A stretch of 64,000 nucleotides of DNA, taken from assembly GCF_000307855.1 (NCBI RefSeq), contig NZ_AJLR01000044.1, positions 62,001 through 126,000 of the forward strand, written 5' to 3'. The DNA is from Schinkia azotoformans LMG 9581. GTDB lineage: Bacteria > Bacillota > Bacilli > Bacillales > Bacillaceae_J. How positions within the stretch are numbered: the first letter of the stretch is position 1; each line of letters begins with the position of its first letter. The position numbers were made by a program, and so were the translations under genes. Under the pieces are notes generated by a model, which saw only the letters and a list, made by a program, of their open reading frames with translations, was not told the DNA's origin and searched no databases. Below are positions 40,817 to 49,475 of this stretch, piece after piece.

Positions 40817-41635
40817 CTATAAAATAAAGGTTACTATTTCTTTAAAAACCTCTTCGGGACGTTCTTCAGTTAGCAAATGACCTGCTTTTTCGTATGTGAT
40901 CAGCTTCGCATTCGGAAGATCATCTGCCAATCTTTGACCAATACGGTAGGACACAACCCGATCCTCTTTCCCCCAAAGTAATAATGTCGGATTTTCGATT
41001 GTTTTCAGGTCCTTACTGTTTAAATCCCCTTCACGATATCGTAATAACCTCATTAATGAAGTGTAAAAACCCTTTTCCTCCAATGGCTTGCCAAATTCTC
41101 TAATGTGATTTTCGGTAATAAGCGAAGGATCATAAAAGACATTTTTCAAAACGTCTTTTACCTCTTGTTTATGTACTTGGTGTTTTACATAATGCCCGAA
41201 AAAAGGAAGATACGTGCAAAAAATGATTGCTTTGTTTGCCCTTTTTAAATAACCGGAGCTTGATACTAACACCAGTTTGTTAATTCTTTCCGGAACCATT
41301 TTCGTCGCATATAAAGCAATTTGTCCACCCATTGAGTGTCCTATGATATTTACATTTTCTAATTTAAAATAATCGATACAAGCTGCGACTACTTTGGCAT
41401 AGTTTTGAAATGAATATATGAATAATGACGATTTTTCACTCCGTCCAAACCCAGGCAGATCTATAGCAATGATTGAGAAATGGTCTTTTAATAGTGGAAT
41501 TAAGGAATTGAATGTATACATAGTGGCGGCAACTCCATGGATGAGGAGAAGTGGAGGCCGATTCTCAACGAAGGAATATTCACAATAAATTTTAACACCA
41601 CAGAGGTCAATATATTTTTGAGTTAATGCCATCAT
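40817..41635 (-). CDS. Alpha/beta hydrolase
   Basis: The 272-residue cytosolic hydrolase has oxyanion motif LLIHGVAATMY at about 30-40, the nucleophile elbow GHSMGGQ (Ser about 101), the acid Asp in LLWGKEDRVVS and the His in YEKAGHLLTEERPEE. The protein ends soon after. It belongs to the large esterase/lactonase/dehalogenase group; substrate unknown. GGAG precedes the tandem ATG ATG start. It lies between the radical SAM gene and a divergent EamA gene with no obvious link. Confidence 0.87.
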   Translation of the reverse strand: MMALTQKYIDLCGVKIYCEYSFVENRPPLLLIHGVAATMYTFNSLIPLLKDHFSIIAIDLPGFGRSEKSSLFIYSFQNYAKVVAACIDYFKLENVNIIGHSMGGQIALYATKMVPERINKLVLVSSSGYLKRANKAIIFCTYLPFFGHYVKHQVHKQEVKDVLKNVFYDPSLITENHIREFGKPLEEKGFYTSLMRLLRYREGDLNSKDLKTIENPTLLLWGKEDRVVSYRIGQRLADDLPNAKLITYEKAGHLLTEERPEEVFKEIVTFIL

Positions 41636-41686
41636 TCACATCTCCAACATAGTTAGTTGGGAATATTTTATGCTTAACGGGGCTTT

Positions 41687-42640
41687 TCATTCGCCCCGCT
41701 GCTTAGACTGTTTTTCGTCTCCTCTTACTCTTTTACGTTTTTTTGACGTTCCCATTCCGCCAATAAAGGTCGAACCTAAAACAAGCACACCACCGATTAT
41801 TTGCAACAAACTCATACTTTCGCTGAAAAATATCGCAGCAAAGATCACAGCAGAAATCGGATCAATATAACTTAAAATGGCAATCGTATGCCCTTTAAGT
41901 TCTTTAATGGAACCAAAATACAAATAATAAGCGAAGCCTGTATGGACAATTCCAAGAATCAAAATGAAAACAATAGACTGAAGGCCAAGCTCTGTTACAT
42001 AAGTGATGCCCTCTTGCCAATACACATAAGGTACCAGCACGAGTGATGCCAGCATTAATTGAATTAACGTCGTCTCAAAGCCCGATAATTTTTTAATAAA
42101 TTTATTCATTAAAATAACGCTCGCATATAAAGCAGCCGCCGAAAGTCCATATAATATTCCAACTGTATGATTATAGGAACCGCTTGCACTGCCAGTCCCA
42201 TTATTAACGACTAAAAATAAGCCGATCATCGCCCCAATAATGCTGCTTACCTTACTCGCTGTCAGTTTTTCTTTTAAAATCATGGGTGCAAGCGCCATAA
42301 CAAATACAGGTGCAAAATAATAGCTGATCGTTGCATTTGATATCGTGGTAAAACGATAGGCCTCAAACAAAAAAATCCAATTAAAGCCAATCGCTGCTCC
42401 AGATAAAATTAAAAGAATACCATTCCTTTTAATTGCTTTAAAAGAAAGCTTTTGTTTTACCAAAAAACTAGCACAAATTAAAAATATACTCCCTATCGCA
42501 CCCCTAAAAAGCGCAATTTCACTCGATGATAGATTTATATTTTTCACAAAAATACCCAAACTACCGAAAATCAACATTGCTGCAATTAATTTTACCTGCC
42601 CCTTCACGCCGGTTGTCCCCCTTGTTGTCCGTTTCCCCAT
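41687..42640 (-). CDS. EamA-family (DMT) transporter
   Basis: The 317-residue membrane protein has ten predicted helices in two EamA repeats. The first starts GQVKLIAAMLIFGSLGIFVKN and ends GLFLVVNNGTG; the second includes FAYYLYFGSIKELKGHTIAILSYIDPISAVIFAAIFFSES, the family-typical motif before the last helices. The tail KKRKRVRGDEKQ is basic and cytosolic. Exporter of unknown metabolite. Confidence 0.88.
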   Translation of the reverse strand: MGKRTTRGTTGVKGQVKLIAAMLIFGSLGIFVKNINLSSSEIALFRGAIGSIFLICASFLVKQKLSFKAIKRNGILLILSGAAIGFNWIFLFEAYRFTTISNATISYYFAPVFVMALAPMILKEKLTASKVSSIIGAMIGLFLVVNNGTGSASGSYNHTVGILYGLSAAALYASVILMNKFIKKLSGFETTLIQLMLASLVLVPYVYWQEGITYVTELGLQSIVFILILGIVHTGFAYYLYFGSIKELKGHTIAILSYIDPISAVIFAAIFFSESMSLLQIIGGVLVLGSTFIGGMGTSKKRKRVRGDEKQSKQRGE

Positions 42641-42773
42641 AGAATTTAGTATAACGAAATTTCAAATTATTTTTCCAGTATTTTTCTAAAAGTTGCTACA
42701 AAACTCGCGGTTTGCAAACAAAATATCTATTATAATTAAATGGTAAGGAAAAGAATGGAATGAGGGAAAATTT

Positions 42774-44177
42774 ATGAAGGAACGCTGTTTTCAAGAGTTC
42801 TTTAAAAAATCTCCTATTGCCTATTCATGTCATAGAGCTATATTTGATAATGAAGGTATACCTTATGACTATGAATATTTATTATTAAATGAGGCTTTTG
42901 AAGATTTATTAAAAATTCAAGGAACTGATCTTATTAATAAGACATTCTATCAAGTTTTCCCTGAAGGCTGGGAAGGCGAAGAGCAATGGAAAGAACTCTT
43001 ACAAAATGCTGTTGTGAATTATACATCTACTCAATTCGATATACATCGTGAATCGATTCAAAAATGGATCCGTGTCCTTGTTTTTCCATTATGTCGCGAA
43101 ATAATTGGGTGTATTTATCATGATGTAACGACAGAATATGCACTTAACAAGGAAACTCAAAAATTGGAAATGGAGCTCTTTAGGAATAATAGAAGTCTAT
43201 TAGAACTTACGAAAAAATTAGAGCAAAAAAATAAAATGCTAAACGATCTTGCTATTAAAGATGAATTAACCGGACTTTATAATCGCCATTTTTTAGATCA
43301 GTGGATTGAAAAAGAAATGTCCCGTGCGGACCGGGATCATCAACCTCTTTCGATGATTATTTTCGATTTGGATCATTTTAAGCGCGTTAATGACATTTGG
43401 GGGCATCCAGTTGGGGATGAGGTGCTAAAAGAAACGGCCAATCTTGCAAATAGCTTAATTTGCGACCCGGATTTCCTCGTTAGGCTTGGTGGAGAGGAAT
43501 TTGTTATTATCATGCCTGGAAGCTCCATTCAACGAGCACTTGCAGTGGCGGAAACGATTCGTCAAACCTTGGAAAAATATAAATACCCGATTATTGGGCA
43601 TTTAACCGCTAGTTTCGGTGTTGCGGAAAGAATGGAATTGGAATCCTATTATAGCTGGTACAAACGTTCAGACAAAGCGATGTATCGAGCTAAAGAGGGC
43701 GGAAGAAACCGAGTATATCGTTCGGAAGACCAAGACCGCTTACTCAACGCACCCGTTAATATTAAGTGGAAAGCGGAATGGGAAAGCGGTAACCATATGA
43801 TTGATGAGCAACATCGGGAGCTTGTCGAAAGTGCTAATAGTCTTTTATATCTGTTCCTTGCAGAGTCAGAAAAAGGTAAAATCATGCCAGCGGTCGATAA
43901 AGTTTTAGACCGTATAATTAAGCATTTTCATGATGAAGAACAAATATTGGTAGAAACAGGCTACCCTGATTATGAAAAACATGCCGAAATTCATAAAACA
44001 TTACTTGATAAAGTATTTCAATTTAAAAAATCTTATCAGGCAGGCGATCTTAAACTATCCGAATTATTTTCATTTATTGTGAACGATCTTATTATTGGTC
44101 ATATCCAAAATGCAGATACAGAATTTTTTCCATATACTCAAACTAAAGCTTTGGAATTGAATAATGCAAGCTATTGA
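42774..44177 (+). CDS. PAS-GGDEF-hemerythrin protein (probable oxygen-responsive diguanylate cyclase)
   Basis: The 467-residue cytosolic protein has an N-terminal PAS-like domain (about 1-125), a coiled linker (about 130-160), a GGDEF domain (about 160-320) with DELTGLYNRHFLD, DLDHFKRVND and the active-site motif LGGEEF, and a C-terminal hemerythrin domain (about 335-460) with iron ligands in DEQHRELVE, HFHDEEQILVE, HAEIHKTLL and HIQNADTEFF. It should make cyclic di-GMP under control of a di-iron oxygen or redox site. The inhibitory I-site RxxD normally five residues before GGDEF reads CDPD here, so product feedback is probably lost. It is followed by an independent thi promoter. Confidence 0.9.
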   Translation: MKERCFQEFFKKSPIAYSCHRAIFDNEGIPYDYEYLLLNEAFEDLLKIQGTDLINKTFYQVFPEGWEGEEQWKELLQNAVVNYTSTQFDIHRESIQKWIRVLVFPLCREIIGCIYHDVTTEYALNKETQKLEMELFRNNRSLLELTKKLEQKNKMLNDLAIKDELTGLYNRHFLDQWIEKEMSRADRDHQPLSMIIFDLDHFKRVNDIWGHPVGDEVLKETANLANSLICDPDFLVRLGGEEFVIIMPGSSIQRALAVAETIRQTLEKYKYPIIGHLTASFGVAERMELESYYSWYKRSDKAMYRAKEGGRNRVYRSEDQDRLLNAPVNIKWKAEWESGNHMIDEQHRELVESANSLLYLFLAESEKGKIMPAVDKVLDRIIKHFHDEEQILVETGYPDYEKHAEIHKTLLDKVFQFKKSYQAGDLKLSELFSFIVNDLIIGHIQNADTEFFPYTQTKALELNNASY

Positions 44178-44192
44178 TAAAATATCATTCTC

Positions 44193-44221
44193 TTGACTTC
44201 CTTATGAATGTTTTGTATATT
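44193..44221 (+). promoter_or_regulatory. Strong sigma-A promoter of the thiS leader
   Basis: TTGACT and TATATT are separated by 17 bp, close to consensus. Transcription would start near 44228 at the beginning of a 15-A tract and enter the hairpin at 44248-44305 before thiS. Confidence 0.7.
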
Positions 44222-44230
44222 TTAAATTAT

Positions 44231-44307
44231 AAAAAAAAAAAAAAACGAAGCACAAAATGGGGTACACCACCGAAAGGGTGTAAGGGCCATTTTGTGCTTT
44301 TTTTATG
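44231..44307 (+). terminator. Leader hairpin/intrinsic terminator upstream of thiS
   Basis: A run of 15 A (44231-44245) is followed by AAGCACAAAATGG, an inner ACACC/GGTGT stem-loop, then CCATTTTGTGCTT and a run of T (44298-44304). It is a textbook terminator. It ends 26 bp before the thiS start with no promoter between, so it either ends the transcript from the cyclase gene or attenuates thi expression. It does not contain the TPP aptamer core. Confidence 0.85.
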
Positions 44308-44332
44308 CAGATTTTTAGAAAGGGTGGAAGAA

Positions 44333-44527
44333 GTGAAAGTAAATGGCTCATTTATTGAATTAGAAAAACAGCAGACATTGTACGATTTTTTAATGCTGCA
44401 AAACTTCAATTTAGGGATTATTGTTGTTGAACGCAATGGAGAAATTGTACCCAAAGATACCTATCAAGAAGTTTTGCTTACGAATGAAGATACGCTAGAA
44501 GTCGTCACCTTCGTTGGTGGGGGTTGA
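44333..44527 (+). CDS. thiS: Sulfur carrier protein ThiS
   Basis: The 64-residue ubiquitin-like protein begins VKVNGSFIELEKQQTLYDFL and ends in VVTFVGGG; the C-terminal Gly-Gly is adenylated and thiocarboxylated to donate sulfur to the thiazole ring. The start is GTG at 44333 with AAAGGGTGG upstream; the longer open frame upstream runs through the leader terminator and is not coding. It is the first gene of the thiS-thiG-thiH-tenI cluster. Confidence 0.92.
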   Translation: MKVNGSFIELEKQQTLYDFLMLQNFNLGIIVVERNGEIVPKDTYQEVLLTNEDTLEVVTFVGGG

Positions 44528-44543
44528 GCCACGGGGGTGGTGT

Positions 44544-44570
44544 GGGACACAGGGTCGGGAACTCCGGCTC
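44544..44570. repeat. Copy of the GGGACACAGGGTCGGG repeat
   Basis: GGGACACAGGGTCGGGAACT followed by CCGGCTC lies between thiS and thiG, so here the repeat is inside an operon rather than at its end. Confidence 0.7.
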
Positions 44571-44609
44571 AGCATGAGAACAAATGAATTTTAGGAGGAT
44601 TTTAATAAT

Positions 44610-45377
44610 ATGACTGATAAGTTAGTAATTGGTGGACATGAATTTCAATCAAGATTTATTTTAGGATCAGGAAAATTTTCTTTAGACCTCATGAAGGCTG
44701 TTATTGAATATGGTGAGGCTGAAATAGTAACGCTTGCGCTAAGACGTGCTAATACAGGTGGAGAAGAAAATATTGTTCATTATATCCCTGAAAATATTAC
44801 ATTACTTCCAAACACTTCTGGTGCCAGAAATGCGGAAGAAGCCGTTCGTATCGCATGTCTAGCAAGGGAGCTTGGCTGCGGTGATTTTATTAAATTAGAG
44901 GTTATCCATGATTCAAAGTATTTACTGCCTGATAACTATGAAACTATTAAAGCGACCGAAATCCTTGCCAAAGAAGGATTTATTGTAATGCCCTATATGT
45001 ATCCGGATTTGTATGTAGCAAGATCATTGGTGGATGCCGGCGCAGCCGCTGTCATGCCGCTTGGGTCTCCAATCGGAAGTAATAAGGGGCTTTCCACCAA
45101 GAATTTTATTCAAATTTTAGTTGATGAAATTAACGTCCCTATCATTGTCGATGCCGGTATTGGCCGTCCATCACAAGCTTGTGAGGCCATGGAAATGGGC
45201 GTTGACGCAATCATGTGCAACACAGCTGTTGCCACTGCCGGTGATGTAGCTTTAATGGCGAAGGCTTTCAAACTTGCAATTGAAGCAGGACGATCCGCTT
45301 ATCTTGCAGGCTTAGGACGTGTATTAGACTTTCAGGCAGAGGCATCAAGTCCTTTGACTGGATTTTTGGAGGATTAA
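44610..45377 (+). CDS. thiG: Thiazole synthase ThiG
   Basis: The 255-residue TIM-barrel enzyme condenses 1-deoxyxylulose phosphate, dehydroglycine and ThiS-thiocarboxylate into the thiazole phosphate. The signature blocks [36 protein letters not shown], the Schiff-base lysine in FIKLEVIHD (about 96), [15 protein letters not shown] and [20 protein letters not shown] are all present. AGGAGG precedes the ATG. It is directly followed by thiH after one base. Confidence 0.97.
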   Translation: MTDKLVIGGHEFQSRFILGSGKFSLDLMKAVIEYGEAEIVTLALRRANTGGEENIVHYIPENITLLPNTSGARNAEEAVRIACLARELGCGDFIKLEVIHDSKYLLPDNYETIKATEILAKEGFIVMPYMYPDLYVARSLVDAGAAAVMPLGSPIGSNKGLSTKNFIQILVDEINVPIIVDAGIGRPSQACEAMEMGVDAIMCNTAVATAGDVALMAKAFKLAIEAGRSAYLAGLGRVLDFQAEASSPLTGFLED

Positions 45378-45378
45378 T

Positions 45379-46533
45379 ATGGTGCTCAACAGAATAGATC
45401 ATATGAAGTATCTTGATGGTATGGATGTCATAGAATCAGATTTGATGGAAAAGGTGTTATCGGCTGTTGAAAAATATGATTATAGCCAATATTCTAGTAG
45501 AGATGTAGAAATTGCTCTACATAAAGACCATCTTTCCATTGATGATTTTGGAGCGCTTCTTTCTCCTGTTGCCTTATCTTATTTGGAGGATATAGCAAGA
45601 AAGGCTAAGCTTGAAACGAGAAAGCACTTTGGAAATTCTATTTCCTTATTTACACCTTTATATATTGCGAATTATTGCGAAAATGAATGTGTTTATTGTG
45701 GATTTAAAGCAACGAACAAAATTCAACGTGCTACATTGTCAAAGGAAGACGCGGAAAGTGAACTAAAAGCGATTGCGGCGACCGGTCTTGAAGAAATTCT
45801 TTTGTTAACAGGTGAATCTCGTTATAAATCCGATGTTGAGTATATCGGTGAAACAATTCAATTAGCAACAAAATATTTTAAAACTGTGGGTATTGAAATT
45901 TATCCATTAAATGTAGAAGAATATACCTATCTGCGCAACTGTGGTGCTGACTTTGTTTCAGTTTACCAAGAAACGTACAACCCGGATAAATATGCTGCGG
46001 TCCATTTATGGGGGTCAAAACGAATTTTCCCTTACCGTTTTCATGCCCAAGAACGTGCATTATTAGGAGGTATGCGTGGCGTTTCATTTGGTGCTTTGCT
46101 TGGACTCGATGATTTCCGTAAGGATGCTTTTGCAGCTGGATTCCATGCAGCATTGATCCAGCAAAAATATCCGCATGCTGAGATAGGGTTTTCTGTCCCA
46201 CGTTTACGACCTTTTAAAAACAATGCGGACAATAATTCTAAAGATGTTCATGAAAAACAGTTACTGCAGGTCATGCTTGCTTATCGTTTGTTAATGCCTT
46301 ACGCCGGAATTACGATTTCCACTCGAGAACGTGCAGGTTTTCGGGACAATGTAATCGGCTTGGTTGCTACAAAAATGTCAGCCGGTGTAAGTGTTGGTGT
46401 TGGTGGCCACGATGAAGAACAAAAAGGTGACGAACAGTTTGAAATTTCCGATGAACGTTCAGTAACGGAAGTTCATGAAATGATTGTTAATAAAGGGCTG
46501 CAGCCTGTTTATACGGATTATATTAGGGTATAA
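45379..46533 (+). CDS. thiH: 2-iminoacetate synthase ThiH (radical SAM tyrosine lyase)
   Basis: The 384-residue radical SAM enzyme cleaves tyrosine to give dehydroglycine for ThiG. The cluster motif is C-E-N-E-C-V-Y-C in LYIANYCENECVYCGFKATN at about 93-112. The downstream domain has FVSVYQETYNP, GFSVPRLRP and the C-terminal GVGGHDEEQKGDEQFEISDERSV. Presence of ThiH rather than the oxygen-dependent glycine oxidase ThiO used by B. subtilis suggests thiamine is made without oxygen, in keeping with the anaerobic theme of the window. It overlaps closely with thiG. Confidence 0.97.
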   Translation: MVLNRIDHMKYLDGMDVIESDLMEKVLSAVEKYDYSQYSSRDVEIALHKDHLSIDDFGALLSPVALSYLEDIARKAKLETRKHFGNSISLFTPLYIANYCENECVYCGFKATNKIQRATLSKEDAESELKAIAATGLEEILLLTGESRYKSDVEYIGETIQLATKYFKTVGIEIYPLNVEEYTYLRNCGADFVSVYQETYNPDKYAAVHLWGSKRIFPYRFHAQERALLGGMRGVSFGALLGLDDFRKDAFAAGFHAALIQQKYPHAEIGFSVPRLRPFKNNADNNSKDVHEKQLLQVMLAYRLLMPYAGITISTRERAGFRDNVIGLVATKMSAGVSVGVGGHDEEQKGDEQFEISDERSVTEVHEMIVNKGLQPVYTDYIRV

Positions 46534-46739
46534 CTTTATTCAGCAGAAGTCCTTCACTTCCATGAGTGGCGGGATGAACACAAACCAGTATGTAATTCAG
46601 TAGAGGTTTCAAGCTCCTACTGAATAAAGTTAAAGCCTCCGGCGGATGCCTCAGATTTTCAAAGGTAGTTTTTCGAGCAAGCTCGAAAAAATCTGGGCGC
46701 AAATACGCCAAGGCGCATTTTGATTTAAGGAGAGCCAAC
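46532..46739. repeat. Complex inverted-repeat element between thiH and tenI
   Basis: AACTTTATTCAG (46532-46543) is inverted as CTGAATAAAGTT (46620-46631), and a nested pair ATTCAGTAG/CTACTGAAT occurs at 46595-46603 and 46617-46625, so the arms can form alternative hairpins. The second half contains TTTTTCGAGC/GCTCGAAAAA near 46670-46690 and GGCGCAAATACGCC-type palindromes before the tenI ribosome binding site AAGGAG. The element interrupts an otherwise tightly packed operon and resembles a small dispersed repeat. Confidence 0.6.
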
Positions 46740-47324
46740 ATGCTCATTTGTGTAACAAATCGAAAGCTTTGTAAGGATGATTTATTAACTCGAATTGCTC
46801 AAATAGCTAAAGGCAAGCCACATGGAATCATGCTAAGGGAAAAAGACTTAACTCAAATCGAATATGAAGCGTTGGCTTTTGTAGTTAATAAAATCTGTAA
46901 GAAAAATGGGGTCCCACTCATTATTAATCAGAATATAAAAGCTGCTTTAAAACTAAAAATACCGAATATCCATTTCTCCATGGAAAACCTAAGAAGTTTT
47001 CAAAATGAATTAGTGGTGTTCTCTCGGGTTGGTGCCTCTGTTCATTCAATCGAAGAGGCAAAAGAAGCTGAAAGATTAGGTGCCACCTACCTAGTTGCCG
47101 GTCATATCTTTGCAACTGATTGTAAAAAAGGAGTGCCTCCAAGAGGGCTCCAGTTTCTAAAGGAAGTATGCGGATCCGTTGCGATTCCGGTATTTTCGAT
47201 TGGCGGCATCACTAAGAATAATGTTACTGAGGTTGCTAAAACTGGAGCAAGTGGTGTCTGTATCATGTCTGAGGCGATGACTTGTGCAAATCCAGTTGAG
47301 CTTGCTAGTCAATTTCGGTTTTAA
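46740..47324 (+). CDS. tenI: TenI-like thiazole tautomerase (ThiE superfamily)
   Basis: The 194-residue TIM-barrel protein resembles TenI of B. subtilis: the block ATYLVAGHIFATDCKKGVPPRGLQFL at about 120-145 matches the TenI GHVFETDCKKG motif, and VFSIGGITKNNVTEVAKTGASGVCIMS is the phosphate-binding end of the barrel. TenI aromatises the thiazole phosphate tautomer rather than coupling it to the pyrimidine. A ThiE role cannot be wholly excluded. AAGGAGAGCC precedes the ATG. Confidence 0.85.
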   Translation: MLICVTNRKLCKDDLLTRIAQIAKGKPHGIMLREKDLTQIEYEALAFVVNKICKKNGVPLIINQNIKAALKLKIPNIHFSMENLRSFQNELVVFSRVGASVHSIEEAKEAERLGATYLVAGHIFATDCKKGVPPRGLQFLKEVCGSVAIPVFSIGGITKNNVTEVAKTGASGVCIMSEAMTCANPVELASQFRF

Positions 47325-47327
47325 ATA

Positions 47328-47454
47328 GGGTTGGGAGTAGAGTCGGGTTGGTGGGACACAGGGTCGGGTTCTTCGGATTATTGACTCTCTTTGATTCCCG
47401 AACTAAGTACCATAAGCAGTAAACGGGAATCAAAGCCCCACTCACTCCCAACCC
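47328..47454. repeat. Nested inverted repeat with a GGGACACAGGGTCGGG copy
   Basis: GGGTTGGGAGT (47328-47338) pairs with ACTCCCAACCC (47444-47454), and TTTGATTCCCG (47390-47400) pairs with CGGGAATCAAA (47424-47434). The repeat unit GGGACACAGGGTCGGGTTCT lies inside at 47353-47372. It separates convergent tenI and selO and may act as a bidirectional terminator. Confidence 0.7.
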
Positions 47455-47461
47455 ACACTAA

Positions 47462-48976
47462 TCAAGTACCACAAAAAGTTCGATATGGTACCGTTGTTGG
47501 TACTGGCAGTTCACAATACTCGTCCTGATCGGGCGAATAGGCATATGGATCAGATAGAACTTCAAGAAGTCGGTGCATCACAGTGTAGTCACCGTCGTTT
47601 ACCGCTGCTTCCAGTGCCTCTTCAACCCTATGATTACGTGGAATTACAGCAGGATTGCTATGTTGCATTAACTTTTGCGAATCCAATCTTGATTGTGACT
47701 GTCTGCTGCGTCTTGTCTCCCATTCCGCATACCACTTTTCAAACCCAATAACCTCAGTGAGGCCCGTATCTTCAATTCGATTTAAGGTCAATGCACGGAA
47801 TGTATTCGTAAAGTCCGCACGATTCTTTTTCATCAAGCTAAGTAAATCTTCAATTAGAGATTCATCCTGTTCTTCTTCATTATACAGGCCGAGCTTTGCT
47901 CTCATACCGGATAACCAATACTTATGAAACAGCTTTGGAAATTCTGATATTGCATCCTGGGCCAATTGAACAGCCTGCTCCTCATCTTCATGCAATAATG
48001 GCAACAGGGTTTCGGCGAATCTGGCAAGGTTCCAGGCCCCGATCGGCGGCTGATTTCCATAAGCATAACGTCCTTGCCTATCAATGGAACTGAAAACTGT
48101 TGCAGGGTCATACGTATCCATGAATGCACAAGGGCCATAATCGATTGTTTCACCACTTATAGCCATATTGTCAGTATTCATTACTCCATGAATAAAGCCA
48201 ACTAACTGCCATTTTGCAATCAGCTCTGCCTGCCGTTTTATAACCTCTTGTAGCAGAAAAAGATAACGGCCCGCAGCAATTCCCTTACGCAAGTCAGTTT
48301 CAGTAGCATTTTCAAAGTCTGTCGCACCGCCAAAATGTCTCTGCAATGTATAATCCGCCAATGCTCTAACATCCCCATCAGTTCCGAAATTGGCTGCAAA
48401 TTCAAAAGTACCTACCCGAATATGACTAGACGCCACACGAGTGACAATGGCACCAGGAAGAGCTGTTTCCCGGAATACTAACTCACCCGTTTTCACTACT
48501 GCTAAACTGCGAGTAGTCGGTATTCCAAGTGCATACATCGCCTCACTGATGATATATTCACGAAGCATTGGTCCTAGTACAGCCCGACCATCGCCACCTC
48601 TTGAATAAGGAGTTCTACCTGAGCCTTTAAGCTGAATATCAAACCGTTCACCTTCGGGACTTAAATGCTCACCTAGCAAAACAGCACGGCCATCCCCTAG
48701 CATCGTAAAATGACCGAATTGATGCCCGGCATACGCTTGAGCGAGTGGCGAAGCACCCTCAGGGATTTTATTTCCGGCAAACACAGCAGCTCCATCATTA
48801 TTATTTAATTCCGCTTCGTTCAACCCAAGTGAAGCTGCCAACGATGAATTGAATAGGACCAGCTCCGGTGCGGTAACAGGATCAGGGCTTTGACTGCTAT
48901 AAAACATCTTCGGTAATCGCGTATAACTATTATCAAAATTCCAACCAGCTTCAATTTTTTCATGGCTCATAGTCAT
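47462..48976 (-). CDS. selO: SelO/YdiU protein adenylyltransferase (pseudokinase)
   Basis: The 504-residue SelO protein transfers AMP to target proteins using a flipped ATP. Motifs include [27 protein letters not shown] at about 75-101, [30 protein letters not shown] with the key Lys, and [25 protein letters not shown] with the metal-binding Asn and Asp. The C-terminus is RTFCGT, placing Cys third from the end, where eukaryotic SelO carries selenocysteine. ATG 48976 has AAGGAAG upstream; the frame is open ten more codons. Monocistronic. Confidence 0.93.
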   Translation of the reverse strand: MTMSHEKIEAGWNFDNSYTRLPKMFYSSQSPDPVTAPELVLFNSSLAASLGLNEAELNNNDGAAVFAGNKIPEGASPLAQAYAGHQFGHFTMLGDGRAVLLGEHLSPEGERFDIQLKGSGRTPYSRGGDGRAVLGPMLREYIISEAMYALGIPTTRSLAVVKTGELVFRETALPGAIVTRVASSHIRVGTFEFAANFGTDGDVRALADYTLQRHFGGATDFENATETDLRKGIAAGRYLFLLQEVIKRQAELIAKWQLVGFIHGVMNTDNMAISGETIDYGPCAFMDTYDPATVFSSIDRQGRYAYGNQPPIGAWNLARFAETLLPLLHEDEEQAVQLAQDAISEFPKLFHKYWLSGMRAKLGLYNEEEQDESLIEDLLSLMKKNRADFTNTFRALTLNRIEDTGLTEVIGFEKWYAEWETRRSRQSQSRLDSQKLMQHSNPAVIPRNHRVEEALEAAVNDGDYTVMHRLLEVLSDPYAYSPDQDEYCELPVPTTVPYRTFCGT

Positions 48977-49068
48977 TAAACTTCCTTTTATTCTTATTTC
49001 ACACAAAATTAGTATTCATAATATATCTCTAATTATGCTTTTACCCTAAAATATTGAAATTAAACTAC

Positions 49069-49096
49069 AAAAAAAACCTTCGCAAGGAAGGCTTTA
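49069..49096 (-). terminator. Intrinsic terminator after the 95-aa membrane gene
   Basis: On the minus strand AAGCCTTCC-TTGC-GAAGGTTT is followed by TTTTTGTAG. Confidence 0.8.
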
Positions 49097-49112
49097 ATTT
49101 TTAAGAATTTAT

Positions 49113-49400
49113 TTATATTTTTCCTTTAATATCCATCGCATACTTAATCATTACAGCAAGACCGCCTATAAAGTAGAAAATTAAAAGGATCCAGCCTGTA
49201 GGATCGATCGACATCATTGACCAAAGAACATTTAATGGAAGAACGTAGTATACGATATCTTTTAAATAATTTAGAACAATCGATGGACTGAATGTTCCCG
49301 TCCAAAAAGATTTAAAAAATCCTAAGAGAAAACCAATAATCATTAGTCCAAATACAGCCATCATCATATAATTAGACATGCTCACAGCAGTAAATTCCAT
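49113..49400 (-). CDS. Small membrane protein, 95 aa, unknown
   Basis: The protein has three hydrophobic segments (about 12-28, 45-60 and 68-88) and ends KYAMDIKGKI. AAGGTGG precedes the ATG at 49400; an in-frame ATG lies at residue 8. It has its own terminator, which supports a real gene. I do not recognise a family. The upstream and downstream genes give no functional hint. Confidence 0.65.
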   Translation of the reverse strand: MEFTAVSMSNYMMMAVFGLMIIGFLLGFFKSFWTGTFSPSIVLNYLKDIVYYVLPLNVLWSMMSIDPTGWILLIFYFIGGLAVMIKYAMDIKGKI

Positions 49401-49475
49401 ATATCATCACCACCTTTTTACATTCTATGCATTTGCAAAAAGACAGGTGATGACAAGTTATATAAAATTTTCATA

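Noticed and set aside
44178-44332. TPP riboswitch upstream of thiS
   Set aside because: The conserved CTGAGA and ACCTGATCTGGATAATGCCAGCG core elements are absent; only a promoter and a terminator hairpin are present.
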